Part shown: one piece after another, positions 32,652 through 42,221 of the stretch
Numbering within the stretch: position 1 is the stretch's first letter
How the letters are laid out: the number at the start of each line of letters is the position of its first letter
Source of the DNA: Pseudoalteromonas sp049257235
GTDB taxonomy: Bacteria > Pseudomonadota > Gammaproteobacteria > Enterobacterales > Alteromonadaceae
Length of the DNA: 64,000 bases
Reading direction: 5' to 3'
NCBI RefSeq assembly: GCF_049257235.1
Contig: NZ_JBMMUF010000003.1
Location: 1-64,000 of the forward strand
Notes under the pieces: generated by a model
Databases searched by the model: none
Seen by the model: only the letters and a program-made list of their open reading frames with translations
Told to the model about the DNA's origin: nothing
Position numbers and translations under genes: made by a program

Positions 32652-33905
32652 ATGGCTAGAAGGCTGCTCTTAGTTGAGGACACCCCGACAATCGCCAGAT
32701 TGCAGACGCTTATAGCCCAACGTGCTGGCTATCAAGTGGACGTTGCCACATCCCTCGCCCAAGCAAAATCATTAACCGAAGATAACAACTACTACTGCGC
32801 TGTCGTTGATTTTGTTTTACCCGACGCACACAATGGCGAGGCCATCGATTTTGTGCTCAGTAAAAACATCCCCTGCATTGTCATGACCGCACAGATGAAC
32901 GACGACGTTCACACCAAGGTAAACCAAAAACCGATCGTCGAATACATCACAAAAGAAAACCATCAATCTTACCATTACCTAGCCAAACGACTGGCGAGTC
33001 TTCCTCGAAACGAGAAAACCAAGGTATTAGTGGTGGATGACTCGCGCTCCTCGCGAGAGTACATGATTACACTTCTCAAACGTCAACACTACCAAGTTAT
33101 TACAGCAATAGATGGTGTTGAAGCCCTTGAACAGCTGCAAAAGCACGAAGATATTCGCATGATCATCACCGACAATGAAATGCCTCGCATGGATGGTGCT
33201 GAACTGTGTGCAATTATCCGCGAGCGATACTCTCCGGAAGATAAAATAGTCATCGGCATTTCTAGCTCCAACAATTTGCGCTTAAGTAGCCGTTTTTTGA
33301 AAAATGGAGCTAATGACTTCTTGCACAAACCATTCAATGAAGAAGAGTTTTATTGCCGTGTAAATCAGAATATTGATTTATTGGAACAGTTCGAGATTAT
33401 TCGCCAGCAAGCTAATTTAGATTACCTTACCGAGCTTGCAAACCGTCGTTACTTTTTCCACAGCGGTGAGAAATTAATTACCAAGTTTGCCAAGCATGAG
33501 CGCAATGTGTGCTTGGCCATGCTGGATTTAGACAACTTTAAGCGCATCAACGATACCTATGGCCATGAAGGGGGTGATGCGGCGCTTAAGTATTTCACCG
33601 GACTTTTCAAAGAGTACTTTGACTCGCAATTGATAGCTCGCTTAGGAGGGGAAGAATTCGCTTTGCTATTCAAAGGTGAAGATATCAAGATGGCGATGGG
33701 TAGACTTGTTGAGTTTTGTGCAGATCTCAGAGATCACCCTTTTGAGTTCAATGGCCATCAAATTTCACTGAGTGTGTCTGTAGGAGTCGTTGAAGCCCAT
33801 AAATATGACCTCGATTTACTGCTTTGCCATGCCGACAATGCGCTATACGAGGCCAAATCTAAAGGCAGAGACCAAATTGTTAAGCGTTGCGTTGACGACG
33901 GCTAA
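32652..33905 (+). CDS. Diguanylate cyclase with two receiver domains
   Basis: A 417-residue PleD-like protein. Receiver 1 (residues 4-118) has Glu-Asp (LLLVEDTP), phospho-acceptor Asp (AVVDFVLPD) and T-A (VMTAQ). Receiver 2 (about 125-243) has VLVVDDSRSS, MIITDNEMPRMDG and FLHKPFN. The cyclase domain (about 255-412) has RLGGEEF and LDLDNFKRINDTYGHEGGD, so it should make c-di-GMP in response to phosphorylation. No kinase gene is adjacent. Its 3' end overlaps the convergent rarD by 26 bp. Confidence 0.93.
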   Translation: MARRLLLVEDTPTIARLQTLIAQRAGYQVDVATSLAQAKSLTEDNNYYCAVVDFVLPDAHNGEAIDFVLSKNIPCIVMTAQMNDDVHTKVNQKPIVEYITKENHQSYHYLAKRLASLPRNEKTKVLVVDDSRSSREYMITLLKRQHYQVITAIDGVEALEQLQKHEDIRMIITDNEMPRMDGAELCAIIRERYSPEDKIVIGISSSNNLRLSSRFLKNGANDFLHKPFNEEEFYCRVNQNIDLLEQFEIIRQQANLDYLTELANRRYFFHSGEKLITKFAKHERNVCLAMLDLDNFKRINDTYGHEGGDAALKYFTGLFKEYFDSQLIARLGGEEFALLFKGEDIKMAMGRLVEFCADLRDHPFEFNGHQISLSVSVGVVEAHKYDLDLLLCHADNALYEAKSKGRDQIVKRCVDDG

Positions 33906-34776
33906 AACGCCAGGAATCCCAGCTAAATATCACCAACGCACTCCAAATACAGACAAACGTCACGACCCGCTCCATATCGAATATCTCGCCATAAAACACC
34001 ACTGCAAGCATAAACATTAAACTCGGGCCGATGTACTGAAAAAAGCCCAGCGTACTGTACTGTAGGCGTTTGGCTGCAGCGGTAAAGCATAACAAGGGGA
34101 GCGTTGTGACTACGCCTGCACTGACCAACAGCACATTCAACTCGATATCATTCATCATCATGTTTGAGCTGCTAGTTGGCGTAGATAGCCACCAATAAAG
34201 CAAAGCGGCAGGCAGAAGTATCAAGGCTTCTAATAGCAAACCTGGCAATGACTCTACTGGCATTTTCTTACGAATAAGGCCGTAAATCGCGAACGAGCCA
34301 GCAAGTGCAAAAGCCACGGTAGGAAATGAACCAAAGCTCACCACTTGAATAACCACGCCACTTGCGGCCAGAGCCACAGCGATCATTTGCCATTTACGTA
34401 ATCGCTCACTTAAAAAGGTCACGCCCAACAACACATTAAGCAACGGATTAATGTAGTAGCCTAAGCTGGCATCAAGCATATGGTCATTATTGACAGCCCA
34501 GATAAACAACCCCCAGTTAAAGCCCAGTAACGAGGCGCTTAGCACCAACATGGCAAGGTATTTGGGGTTGCTCAGCACAAATCTTACTTTATGCCACTGA
34601 TGCATAATGCCGACAATAACAACGAGAAATAGTACGGACCAAATAACGCGATGTGCGAGAATTTCAAGAGCGGGAACCTGTAGTAATTGCTTGAAATAAA
34701 CAGGCGCAACGCCCCACATCATAAAAGCCAAAGCAGCGAATAACATGCCTTTTTTAGCTTGTGGATCAGATGACAT
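33880..34776 (-). CDS. rarD: RarD family EamA-type transporter
   Basis: A 298-residue inner-membrane protein with about ten hydrophobic spans, opening KKGMLFAALAFMMWGVAPVY, the RarD signature. The family belongs to the drug/metabolite transporters; its substrate is not known (chloramphenicol-sensitivity protein in older work). Order rarD-yigI-recQ repeats the E. coli order except that pldA is missing. It converges with and overlaps the GGDEF gene. Confidence 0.92.
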   Translation of the reverse strand: MSSDPQAKKGMLFAALAFMMWGVAPVYFKQLLQVPALEILAHRVIWSVLFLVVIVGIMHQWHKVRFVLSNPKYLAMLVLSASLLGFNWGLFIWAVNNDHMLDASLGYYINPLLNVLLGVTFLSERLRKWQMIAVALAASGVVIQVVSFGSFPTVAFALAGSFAIYGLIRKKMPVESLPGLLLEALILLPAALLYWWLSTPTSSSNMMMNDIELNVLLVSAGVVTTLPLLCFTAAAKRLQYSTLGFFQYIGPSLMFMLAVVFYGEIFDMERVVTFVCIWSALVIFSWDSWRFSRRQRNA

Positions 34777-34868
34777 AAACGAAAATCACATAGACATAAA
34801 ACGCTATTTTATATCAATTTATAGTGCAAGTATGTGCTTATAAGGCGAAAGTCGCGCTTATTTTTGCC

Positions 34869-35321
34869 TCATCCCACCAAGTAGGTACCAGTGCCAAACG
34901 CGATTTGGACGCCTTGGTCATTGTGCAATTCCATGCGGCATACGCACACCTTGTTGCCAGAACGAATAAGCACCGCACTCGCACTAAAGCGCTCTCCTTT
35001 GCCGGGTCGCAAATAATCAGTACGCAAGTCGATTGTGCCCAACGTCGAGAGTCGACTCATTAATGTATGCTGTTGCTCATCAGTAGTTTTATCTACTACC
35101 GAAGCCGCCGCGAGTAACCCACCAACGGTATCGAGCAACGTAGAAATTACCCCACCATGCAAAATACGCTGTTGTGGATTGCCAACTAATTGCTCACTCC
35201 AAGGCATAGATATTTTCGCGGTATCACCGCTAAGTTCGATAATCGAAATATTAAGCAATATATTAAAGGGCATTTTGGTAAATACGTGGGCTAATTGCTG
35301 ATATGCGAGTGCTTTGTCCAT
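34869..35321 (-). CDS. yigI: Hotdog-fold thioesterase, YigI-like
   Basis: A 150-residue PaaI-type thioesterase with the core GNPQQRILHGGVISTLLDTVGG (written in two parts: NPQQRILHGGV and ISTLLDTVGG) and the distal DYLRPGKGERFSASA. Such enzymes hydrolyse acyl-CoA esters; YigI of E. coli is reported to act on medium- and long-chain acyl-CoA. It sits between rarD and recQ, as in E. coli, and diverges from recQ. Confidence 0.88.
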   Translation of the reverse strand: MDKALAYQQLAHVFTKMPFNILLNISIIELSGDTAKISMPWSEQLVGNPQQRILHGGVISTLLDTVGGLLAAASVVDKTTDEQQHTLMSRLSTLGTIDLRTDYLRPGKGERFSASAVLIRSGNKVCVCRMELHNDQGVQIAFGTGTYLVG

Positions 35322-35443
35322 AATGTCACAGTGAACTGGTAAGATGAGTCAATCCTAGCCTGATATTTGTTTTAACGCAAAGTCCGTCGGTTTATGTTAT
35401 CAAGTGCAGACAAGGCCAACAAAAGCCTCTAAAATAGCCCGCC

Positions 35444-37261
35444 ATGAGCAGTGTATCCGCATTATTTAACGAGCAAACACCTGAGCAAATTTTGCAGCAG
35501 GTTTTTGGTTACAGCCAATTCAGAGAGGGCCAACAGCAAGTTATTAATGCTGTGTTGGGGGCTCAAGATGCGCTGGTTTTAATGCCTACTGGCGGTGGTA
35601 AATCTCTATGTTATCAGGTGCCTGCTTTGCTCCTAAATGGCGTTACCCTAGTAATCTCGCCATTGATATCCTTGATGCAAGATCAAGTTGCCCAACTTAA
35701 TGCACAAGGCGTCAAAGCTGCGTATATCAATAATTCGCTCACACCACAACAGCAGCACCTCGTCTATCAACAATTGCATGACGGCCAAATAAAGCTCTTA
35801 TATGTGGCCCCTGAAAAAGCGCTGCAATATGAGTTTTTGGAACGTCTAAGCCATTTGCAATTGAGTTTAATTGCCGTTGATGAGGCCCATTGTGTGTCGC
35901 ATTGGGGTCATGATTTTCGCCCTCACTACTTTCGCTTACGCGAACTAAAGCAGCGCTTTGCACACGTACCAATGATGGCGCTGACCGCTACCGCAGATAG
36001 CGCAACCCGAGTGGATATCGTAAATCAGTTAGGACTGCGCTCGCCGCATGTACATATTGGCAGTTTTGATCGGCCCAATATTCGCTATACGCTTGAAGAG
36101 AAGTTCAAACCCTTTACCCAGCTTTTGCGCTACTTACGCAGTCAAAGTGGGCAAAGTGGCATTATTTACTGCACAAGTCGAAAACGCGTTGACGATCTTG
36201 CGCAAAAGCTCAGTGAATCCGGGTTCAATGTCGCGGGTTACCATGCCGGAATGACCAATGACTCGCGCCATTTTGTGCATAATGCATTCGCCAAAGATGA
36301 CATTCAAATTGTCGTTGCTACTGTCGCCTTTGGCATGGGTATCAATAAGCCCAATGTGCGCTTTGTGGTGCATTACGACATTCCTAAAAACATCGAGTCT
36401 TACTATCAAGAAACTGGCCGCGCTGGGCGCGATGGTTTAGCTGCAGAAGCAATTATGTATTTTGACCCTGCTGACATCCCGCGAGTACGCCGTTTTTTTG
36501 AAGACATTGACGATGAGCAGCGTCGCCTCGTAGAAGAGCAACGCTTCAATGCCATGGCAAACTTTGCCCAAGCACAAACTTGCCGTCGCCAAATTTTGCT
36601 TAATTATTTTAGTGAATACCAACGAGAGTCATGCGGTAACTGTGATATCTGCCTTAATCCACCGCAGCAATTTGACGGTACCACTGTGGCACAGCAAGCA
36701 TTATCCTGCGTCTATCGCGCGGGTCAGCGTTTTGGTTTAGGTTACATTGTTGAGGTCTTGCGCGGAGCCAACACGCAACGTATTCGCGATATGGATCATC
36801 ATAATCTCAGTACCTATGGCATTGGCAAAGATCACAGCAGTGAGTATTGGCTAAGCATTTTACGTCAACTTGTGCATCATGGGCTGCTGCATCAAGACAT
36901 CACGCAAGGTTCAGTACTGCGACTCACAGAAGCTGCGCGACCCGTATTAAAGGGTGAATATCAGCTCAAACTTGCTGAGCCTCGTCTACAGGCCAAGCAT
37001 GTTTATCAAGATAAGCTTGCTCAATTTAACTATGACAAAAAGCTCTTTGCTAAGCTGCGGGCGTTAAGAAAGCAGCTAGCTGACGAGGATGATGTACCAC
37101 CTTATGTGGTATTCAATGACCGTACGCTTGCGGAGATGGCGCAGCTAATGCCAACCAATGACACCGAGTTCTTAAAGGTATCGGGGGTAGGCTTTACCAA
37201 ACTCACTAAGTACGGCGGTGCATTTATGACACTCATCCGTAATTATTTGTCAGCGGAATGA
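35444..37261 (+). CDS. recQ: ATP-dependent DNA helicase RecQ
   Basis: A 605-residue 3'-5' helicase for recombination and repair. It has motif 0 (FGYSQFREGQQQVI), Walker A (LMPTGGGKSLCYQ), DEAH box (AVDEAHCVSHWGHDFRP), the RecQ zinc site (CRRQILLNYFSE with CGNCDIC), a winged helix and a C-terminal HRDC domain (about 525-600). The length is standard. The last 19 bp overlap the convergent cytochrome gene. Confidence 0.97.
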   Translation: MSSVSALFNEQTPEQILQQVFGYSQFREGQQQVINAVLGAQDALVLMPTGGGKSLCYQVPALLLNGVTLVISPLISLMQDQVAQLNAQGVKAAYINNSLTPQQQHLVYQQLHDGQIKLLYVAPEKALQYEFLERLSHLQLSLIAVDEAHCVSHWGHDFRPHYFRLRELKQRFAHVPMMALTATADSATRVDIVNQLGLRSPHVHIGSFDRPNIRYTLEEKFKPFTQLLRYLRSQSGQSGIIYCTSRKRVDDLAQKLSESGFNVAGYHAGMTNDSRHFVHNAFAKDDIQIVVATVAFGMGINKPNVRFVVHYDIPKNIESYYQETGRAGRDGLAAEAIMYFDPADIPRVRRFFEDIDDEQRRLVEEQRFNAMANFAQAQTCRRQILLNYFSEYQRESCGNCDICLNPPQQFDGTTVAQQALSCVYRAGQRFGLGYIVEVLRGANTQRIRDMDHHNLSTYGIGKDHSSEYWLSILRQLVHHGLLHQDITQGSVLRLTEAARPVLKGEYQLKLAEPRLQAKHVYQDKLAQFNYDKKLFAKLRALRKQLADEDDVPPYVVFNDRTLAEMAQLMPTNDTEFLKVSGVGFTKLTKYGGAFMTLIRNYLSAE

Positions 37262-37557
37262 GTCTCATCACCTTGTTCTGAGCGGTGAGCGACTCCGTAA
37301 TAATTCGCAAGTTGATCGATTTCTTGCTGAGTCAACGTCGCGGCCATCGCTGACATTATTCCGTGCCGGCGTTTTCGTGTTTTATAATCCATTAACTGCT
37401 GGCGTAAATAGGCACGGTGCTGCCCTTTCAAGTGCGGTGTGTTGTCAGCGGTGGCAATGCCATCTAAACCGTGACAACTTTGACATCGTTTTGCGAGCTG
37501 CTCATTTGCAAGGCTGGGAAAAGCCAGCAAAACAAAAACTAAATATATATATTTCAT
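37243..37557 (-). CDS. Periplasmic monohaem cytochrome c
   Basis: A 104-residue exported protein: signal peptide MKYIYLVFVLLAFPSLA, then the haem site CQSCHGLDG (C-x-x-C-H) and a methionine ligand candidate in RRHGIMSAMAATLTQQEI. This is the small class I cytochrome (CccA/cytochrome c-553 type) that carries electrons in the periplasm. I chose the ATG at 37557; an ATG two codons upstream is possible. It overlaps the end of recQ. Confidence 0.88.
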   Translation of the reverse strand: MKYIYLVFVLLAFPSLANEQLAKRCQSCHGLDGIATADNTPHLKGQHRAYLRQQLMDYKTRKRRHGIMSAMAATLTQQEIDQLANYYGVAHRSEQGDETHSADK

Positions 37558-37578
37558 AAACATAGAGAGTTAATTAAC

Positions 37579-37869
37579 GTGACTACCTTAAGTCTAGACC
37601 GAGATCATTTCATCATCATTATTACACCCGATGTAATGCCGGATGCTGACGAGTTTGACTTTTGGAGCAGCATTTTCCTTGCTAAAAACGATATAACGCT
37701 TGGCGATTTTGAGCAAGGTGCAGACAGACATATGCAACGCTTCTATTTCCAACAACAGCCTTTTGAGCTGCACTATGAATATTATGGTGACAATATTTGG
37801 ATAGCGCCCAGCGGTGTTGAGTCGCAACAATTGCTCGAAAAATTATCTAGGTATTTAAGGGAAAGATGA
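37579..37869 (+). CDS. DUF3630 family protein
   Basis: A 96-residue acidic cytoplasmic protein starting at GTG. The pattern DADEFDFWSSIFLAKNDI then RFYFQQQPFELHYEYYGDNI and WIAPSGVESQQLLEKL fits the small DUF3630 family that I recall beside recQ in Vibrio, Shewanella and Pseudoalteromonas. The function is unknown. It diverges from the cytochrome gene, with 21 bp between start codons, so the promoters must overlap the coding regions. Confidence 0.7.
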   Translation: MTTLSLDRDHFIIIITPDVMPDADEFDFWSSIFLAKNDITLGDFEQGADRHMQRFYFQQQPFELHYEYYGDNIWIAPSGVESQQLLEKLSRYLRER

Positions 37870-37922
37870 TTCGATGTACAGTAGACTTAAGATAAACACC
37901 AACATCAAAAGACCGCATCTGA

Positions 37923-39593
37923 ATGAAGCAACTGCTTGTATCCATAGGAATTTTAACCATAGCAATGGGGCAAGCTTATGCCGCGGGTAGCGGCTGCATC
38001 AATCCGACACAAGCAAATCAAGAGCAGTCCTTACTATCGCGTCAGCTAACAGATACTCAGCCTCTTCCCGAGGCAGATACCACCAGCTATATTCGCTCAA
38101 TTCGTTTTGTGCAAAACAACATTTTCGATACCGACAAACCCGAAGAAAACAATTGGCTTTTTCGTCTAGCCAACGATATGCACATAATGACCGACCAACA
38201 AGTGCTGCAAAACATTCTATTGTTTGCACAAGAAGATCCATACAACCCTGAGCTTTTGCGCGAGTCGGAACGCTTATTACGTGAACAAGAATACCTGTAC
38301 GATGCACGCATATACGCGTTTAAGTATTGTGATGGCAGTGTTGATGTTACCGTTGAAACCAAAGAGTTGTGGACCTTACTTCCTGAAATTAGCTTCAGTC
38401 GCAGCGGTGGCGACAACCGTTCAACCATAGGGTTTCGCGACAGCAACTTCTTAGGCTGGGGCAAACGTATCTCCTTAGCACGTACTAATGATGGCGATCG
38501 CACCGGCTATGAATTTATTTATGCCGACCCAAACGTACTGGGTAGTCGCTATCGCAGCCGTATTGAATATGCCGATAACGATGATGGCGAGCGCCACTGG
38601 GTGTCGTTGTCTTACCCGTTTTTCTCGTTGGCCACTCCCACCAGCTATGGCTTCTCTAATGGCAGCAATCGACGAGTAGAAAGGCTCTATGACAAAGGTG
38701 AAGAGATCAGCGAGTTCTCCCAACACACCACGCAGAGCAGCTTATTTTACGGGCGCTCGAGTTCACCTGCTGATGATTGGACACGACGTATCGTTGTGGG
38801 TTATCACTACCAAAAAGAACGTTTTTATGAGTTGGATAACACCAATCTACCGCTTGCAAAGCAACGCGTGTTTTCTTATCCCTATGTCAGCGTCAATTGG
38901 TTACAAGATGAATATGTCAAAGTACATAACATCGATTCCATAACACGCACAGAGGATCTTAATTTAGGATGGCAAATCAATACCTTGCTGGGCTACTCAC
39001 CAGAGTCTTTAAGTGATGATATCAGCCGATATATTATCAAACTCAACGTCAGCCGCAGTCATTACATCAATCAAAATAGCCTGTGGCGTTGGCAAGTAGG
39101 TATTAATGGCGCAGTGCTTGAACAAGACCTTAAAGCCGAAAACTTAATGCTCTCTACCCAAGCGGAATACTTTTACAACAGTGATAGCGATGAATCTTGG
39201 TACGTTAAAGTTAACTTAGATGGCGCTCAAGGTCTGACGGCAGATAAACAACTCACCCTCGGGGGTGATACGGGCTTGCGAGGTTATCCAAGTGATTACC
39301 AACAAGGTGATCGCAGGGCGCTGGTGAGCATCGAAAAGCGCTACTATTGGGAATATAACCTGTGGCAATTATTTCGCGTTGGTGGTGCGGCCTTTTACGA
39401 TGGCGGTCAAGCATGGCAAAACAGCAATGACTCCTCGACTCACTTTCGCCAAAATGTAGGCTTAGGTTTGCGCCTTGCGCCAAGTCGCGCTAACGCGGGT
39501 ACGGTTATTCACTTTGACGTTGCTCGCCCCATTAATCGCCCTGATGACGTTGATTCATTACAGTGGCTTATCACCGTAAAAAATTCTTTCTAA
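37923..39593 (+). CDS. Omp85-superfamily outer membrane protein
   Basis: A 556-residue exported protein with signal peptide MKQLLVSIGILTIAMGQAYA. A periplasmic part of about 170 residues with a POTRA-like segment (DARIYAFKYCDGSVDVTVET) precedes a beta-barrel. The barrel has the conserved LGGDTGLRGYPSDYQQGDRR (L-R-G-Y) of D15/Omp85 proteins and FYDGGQAW, and ends in Phe (TVKNSF). It is shorter than BamA and has no full set of five POTRAs. The substrate is unknown; a patatin-free lipid or protein export role is possible. Confidence 0.8.
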   Translation: MKQLLVSIGILTIAMGQAYAAGSGCINPTQANQEQSLLSRQLTDTQPLPEADTTSYIRSIRFVQNNIFDTDKPEENNWLFRLANDMHIMTDQQVLQNILLFAQEDPYNPELLRESERLLREQEYLYDARIYAFKYCDGSVDVTVETKELWTLLPEISFSRSGGDNRSTIGFRDSNFLGWGKRISLARTNDGDRTGYEFIYADPNVLGSRYRSRIEYADNDDGERHWVSLSYPFFSLATPTSYGFSNGSNRRVERLYDKGEEISEFSQHTTQSSLFYGRSSSPADDWTRRIVVGYHYQKERFYELDNTNLPLAKQRVFSYPYVSVNWLQDEYVKVHNIDSITRTEDLNLGWQINTLLGYSPESLSDDISRYIIKLNVSRSHYINQNSLWRWQVGINGAVLEQDLKAENLMLSTQAEYFYNSDSDESWYVKVNLDGAQGLTADKQLTLGGDTGLRGYPSDYQQGDRRALVSIEKRYYWEYNLWQLFRVGGAAFYDGGQAWQNSNDSSTHFRQNVGLGLRLAPSRANAGTVIHFDVARPINRPDDVDSLQWLITVKNSF

Positions 39594-39675
39594 GCCTTAC
39601 AATCAGTTGGTTAGCGTGTTTTTGTATGCTATACAGCATGCTTCAGATAAACACCTTCATTGATTAGGATTCACT

Positions 39676-40230
39676 GTGTCGTTCGTAGACATCATTACCG
39701 ACAACTACAAATGGGCCATCACCCTTACAACCATTATTCTGTTTCCTATTTTTGCGCGGTTACTGGTCAAACTGTTCAATAAAACCATACGCGGAAGGGT
39801 AGACCCACACCGTAAGCAAAGAGCACAGTTTCTGTTAAAACTATTACTCGCCTTTGTATTAACCTGTGTGCTGCTGGTGTTTTGGGGCATTGAGCTGCGT
39901 GGTTTGCTGGTTATCGGTTCGAGCCTTTTCGCGATGCTCGGTGTAGCGCTATTTGCTGGTTGGTCACTGCTGTCTAATCTGACATCTTTCCTATTGATGT
40001 TTGTGCAAAACGATTGCCGCGTTGGCTATTGGGTAAAAGTGATTGATGGTGCCAACTTTATCGAGGGACGGATTGTAGAGATGGGCTTTATGAATGTGGT
40101 GTTGGAGCATATCGACGGCCACAAGGTACTCTATCCTAACAACTTATTTGTGACCCGCCCGGTGATGGTGCTAAACAAACCACCACAAAAAGCCAAACCT
40201 ATTCGCAAGATAATCGGACCAAAAAAATAA
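39676..40230 (+). CDS. Small MscS-family mechanosensitive channel
   Basis: A 184-residue inner-membrane protein, GTG start. Three hydrophobic helices are followed by the MscS pore-lining and beta-domain pattern: LFAMLGVALFAGWSLLSNLT, then DCRVGYWVKVIDGANFIEGR and DGHKVLYPNNLFVTRPVMV. The usual C-terminal alpha/beta cage is largely absent and the protein ends in a basic tail. It should release ions under membrane tension. It ends in a bidirectional terminator. Confidence 0.85.
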   Translation: MSFVDIITDNYKWAITLTTIILFPIFARLLVKLFNKTIRGRVDPHRKQRAQFLLKLLLAFVLTCVLLVFWGIELRGLLVIGSSLFAMLGVALFAGWSLLSNLTSFLLMFVQNDCRVGYWVKVIDGANFIEGRIVEMGFMNVVLEHIDGHKVLYPNNLFVTRPVMVLNKPPQKAKPIRKIIGPKK

Positions 40231-40250
40231 GCGCTCAAAGCGCTTATTTT
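40224..40250. terminator. Bidirectional terminator between the mscS-like and AstE-like genes
   Basis: AAAATAAGCGCT (40224-40235) and AGCGCTTATTTT (40239-40250) form a perfect 12-bp stem with a CAA loop; the arms include A- and T-runs for both directions. Confidence 0.85.
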
Positions 40251-40268
40251 CATTTAAGTCATAGAGCT

Positions 40269-41327
40269 TTAGTTATTGAGCTCAGCGGTCTTTAACTCAT
40301 CATCTAGGTCACTAATTTCATCGATGAAATGCTCAAGCTGTTGCTCCACAAGGCTGTTTGCGTGAGCAAAATAGGCAAGATGGAATACCGCGTCCCCTTC
40401 ATTAACCAATGGCAATGTTTGCTGGCCGATAACGATACCACTGCGTGGTGCCACCATTTCGCACTCAGAGCTGCCCAATGGGCTGCTGATATACGCTAAA
40501 ACCTGTCCTTTCATCACCCGCTCGCCAAGGGAAACTTGAGCGCGAATAATGCCGTCGATGTCTGCTCTTATCCAACTTGTGGCGCTGGCAATCACCGGCT
40601 CTGGTTGTTTACGTGTGCGCTTTCCGCGCAACATGCGCAATTTACGCATTACATTTTCAACGCCCTGCACACCCGCGGCAATAGCTATCGGGTCAAAGCG
40701 TAGCGCTTCACCCGCTTCGTAGGTGATCACGGGAATACCCCGTTCTGCTGCTTCCGAGCGTAACGAGCCATTACGTAAAGATGCATTAATCACCGCTGGA
40801 GTACCAAACGCATTGGCTATCTTAGCCGTCTCATCGCTACTTAAATCAGCGCGAATTTGCGGTAAGTTCGTGCGATGAATTGCGCCTGTATGCAAATCAA
40901 TAATGTGACTACACAGCACAGCTACTTCGTTAAAAAACGTATGCGCCATGCGTCCGGCGACAGAACCACGAATTGAGCCTGGGAAGCTGCGGTTGAGATC
41001 CCGCCTATCAGGCAAATAACGGGACTTGTGAATAAAGCCAAACACATTAACAACGGGCACCGCTATTAAGGTTCCACGGAGCTTGTTGGCATCGATTTTA
41101 GCGAGTGTTTGTCGCACAATTTCAATGCCGTTTAGCTCATCTCCGTGAATCGCTGCACAGACCAATAAAGTGGGGCCCGGCTCCACACCATGCACCACCT
41201 CGAAGTTAATCGTCAATGGTGAGTGGGTGTAGAGCTTTGCAGCTTCTAATTCAAACTCACGACGCTCCCCGGGGGCTACTTGCTCAGAGAGTATCGTAAA
41301 AGGTGAATTTTTCTTAGCCCTTGCCAC
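40269..41327 (-). CDS. AstE/AspA-like zinc amidohydrolase (M14 family) of the rimK operon
   Basis: A 352-residue protein of the succinylglutamate desuccinylase/aspartoacylase family. The zinc-binding IHGDELNG (H-x-x-E), the Arg-rich PDRRDLNRSFPG and the later DLHTGA are all present; the C-terminal about 110 residues form a biotinyl-like beta domain (QVSLGERVMKGQVLAYI). Family members cleave amide bonds to small acyl or amino acid groups. It overlaps rimK by 14 bp, and in this setting it probably trims or recycles products of RimK glutamate ligation (inference). Confidence 0.85.
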   Translation of the reverse strand: MARAKKNSPFTILSEQVAPGERREFELEAAKLYTHSPLTINFEVVHGVEPGPTLLVCAAIHGDELNGIEIVRQTLAKIDANKLRGTLIAVPVVNVFGFIHKSRYLPDRRDLNRSFPGSIRGSVAGRMAHTFFNEVAVLCSHIIDLHTGAIHRTNLPQIRADLSSDETAKIANAFGTPAVINASLRNGSLRSEAAERGIPVITYEAGEALRFDPIAIAAGVQGVENVMRKLRMLRGKRTRKQPEPVIASATSWIRADIDGIIRAQVSLGERVMKGQVLAYISSPLGSSECEMVAPRSGIVIGQQTLPLVNEGDAVFHLAYFAHANSLVEQQLEHFIDEISDLDDELKTAELNN

Positions 41328-42219
41328 GTGTGCGTGTCCTTTTCGCTTTTGCGTTCTTCTCGATAAATTGAATAATCATGCTCGCGATATCCTTACCGGT
41401 TGCTACTTCGATACCTTCTAGGCCTGGCGACGAGTTTACTTCCATCACCAAAGGTCCACGCTCTGAGCGCAGCAAGTCAACACCTGCAACATTCAAGCCC
41501 ATTGCTTTAGCTGCGGCAACGGCTGTTTTACGCTCTTCTGGGGTAATACGCACGAGGCTTGCACTGCCACCGCGGTGCAAATTAGAGCGAAATTCACCTT
41601 CTTGCGCTTGACGCTTCATCGCTGCAATTACCTTGTCACCAATTACGAAACAGCGAATATCTGCACCGCCTGCTTCTTTGATGTACTCTTGCACCATGAT
41701 GTTGGCTTTTAAGCCCATGAAAGCTTCAATAACACTTTCTGCAGCTTTGCGCGTCTCAGCAAGCACCACACCAATACCTTGCGTGCCTTCTAGGAGCTTA
41801 ATTACTACCGGAGCGCCACCTACCATTTCCAGTAAGTCTTTAACATCATCTGGTTTTGATGCAAAGCCTGTTACTGGCATACCTACGCCTTTGCGTGATA
41901 GTAATTGTAATGAGCGCAGTTTGTCTCGTGAGCGAGTAATAGCAACTGATTCATTTACAGGGTAAACACCCATCATTTCAAACTGACGTAAAACCGAGCA
42001 GCCATAAAATGTTACTGACGCGCCGATGCGAGGGATAATCGCATTGAAGCCCTCTAGCTTTTCACCTTTATAGTGTATTTCAGGTTCATCGGAGTTAATG
42101 TTCATATAGCAACGAAGTGCATCTAACACCTGTACTTCATGTCCACGAGCCTGCGCTGCCTCAATTAAGCGACGAGTTGAATATAGGTTTTTATTGCGCG
42201 ATAAAATACCGATTTTCAT
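41314..42219 (-). CDS. rimK: Ribosomal protein S6 glutamate ligase RimK
   Basis: A 301-residue ATP-grasp ligase that adds glutamate residues to the C-terminus of ribosomal protein S6 and can make poly-glutamate. It begins MKIGILSRNKNLYSTRRLIE, as in E. coli RimK, and has ATP-grasp features APVVIKLLEGTQGIGVVLAE, IMVQEYIKEAGGADIRCFV and VMEVNSSPGLEGIE. It lies 2 bp after the retropepsin-like gene and overlaps the AstE-like gene; the three form one operon. Confidence 0.95.
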   Translation of the reverse strand: MKIGILSRNKNLYSTRRLIEAAQARGHEVQVLDALRCYMNINSDEPEIHYKGEKLEGFNAIIPRIGASVTFYGCSVLRQFEMMGVYPVNESVAITRSRDKLRSLQLLSRKGVGMPVTGFASKPDDVKDLLEMVGGAPVVIKLLEGTQGIGVVLAETRKAAESVIEAFMGLKANIMVQEYIKEAGGADIRCFVIGDKVIAAMKRQAQEGEFRSNLHRGGSASLVRITPEERKTAVAAAKAMGLNVAGVDLLRSERGPLVMEVNSSPGLEGIEVATGKDIASMIIQFIEKNAKAKRTRTRGKG

Positions 42220-42221
42220 AG

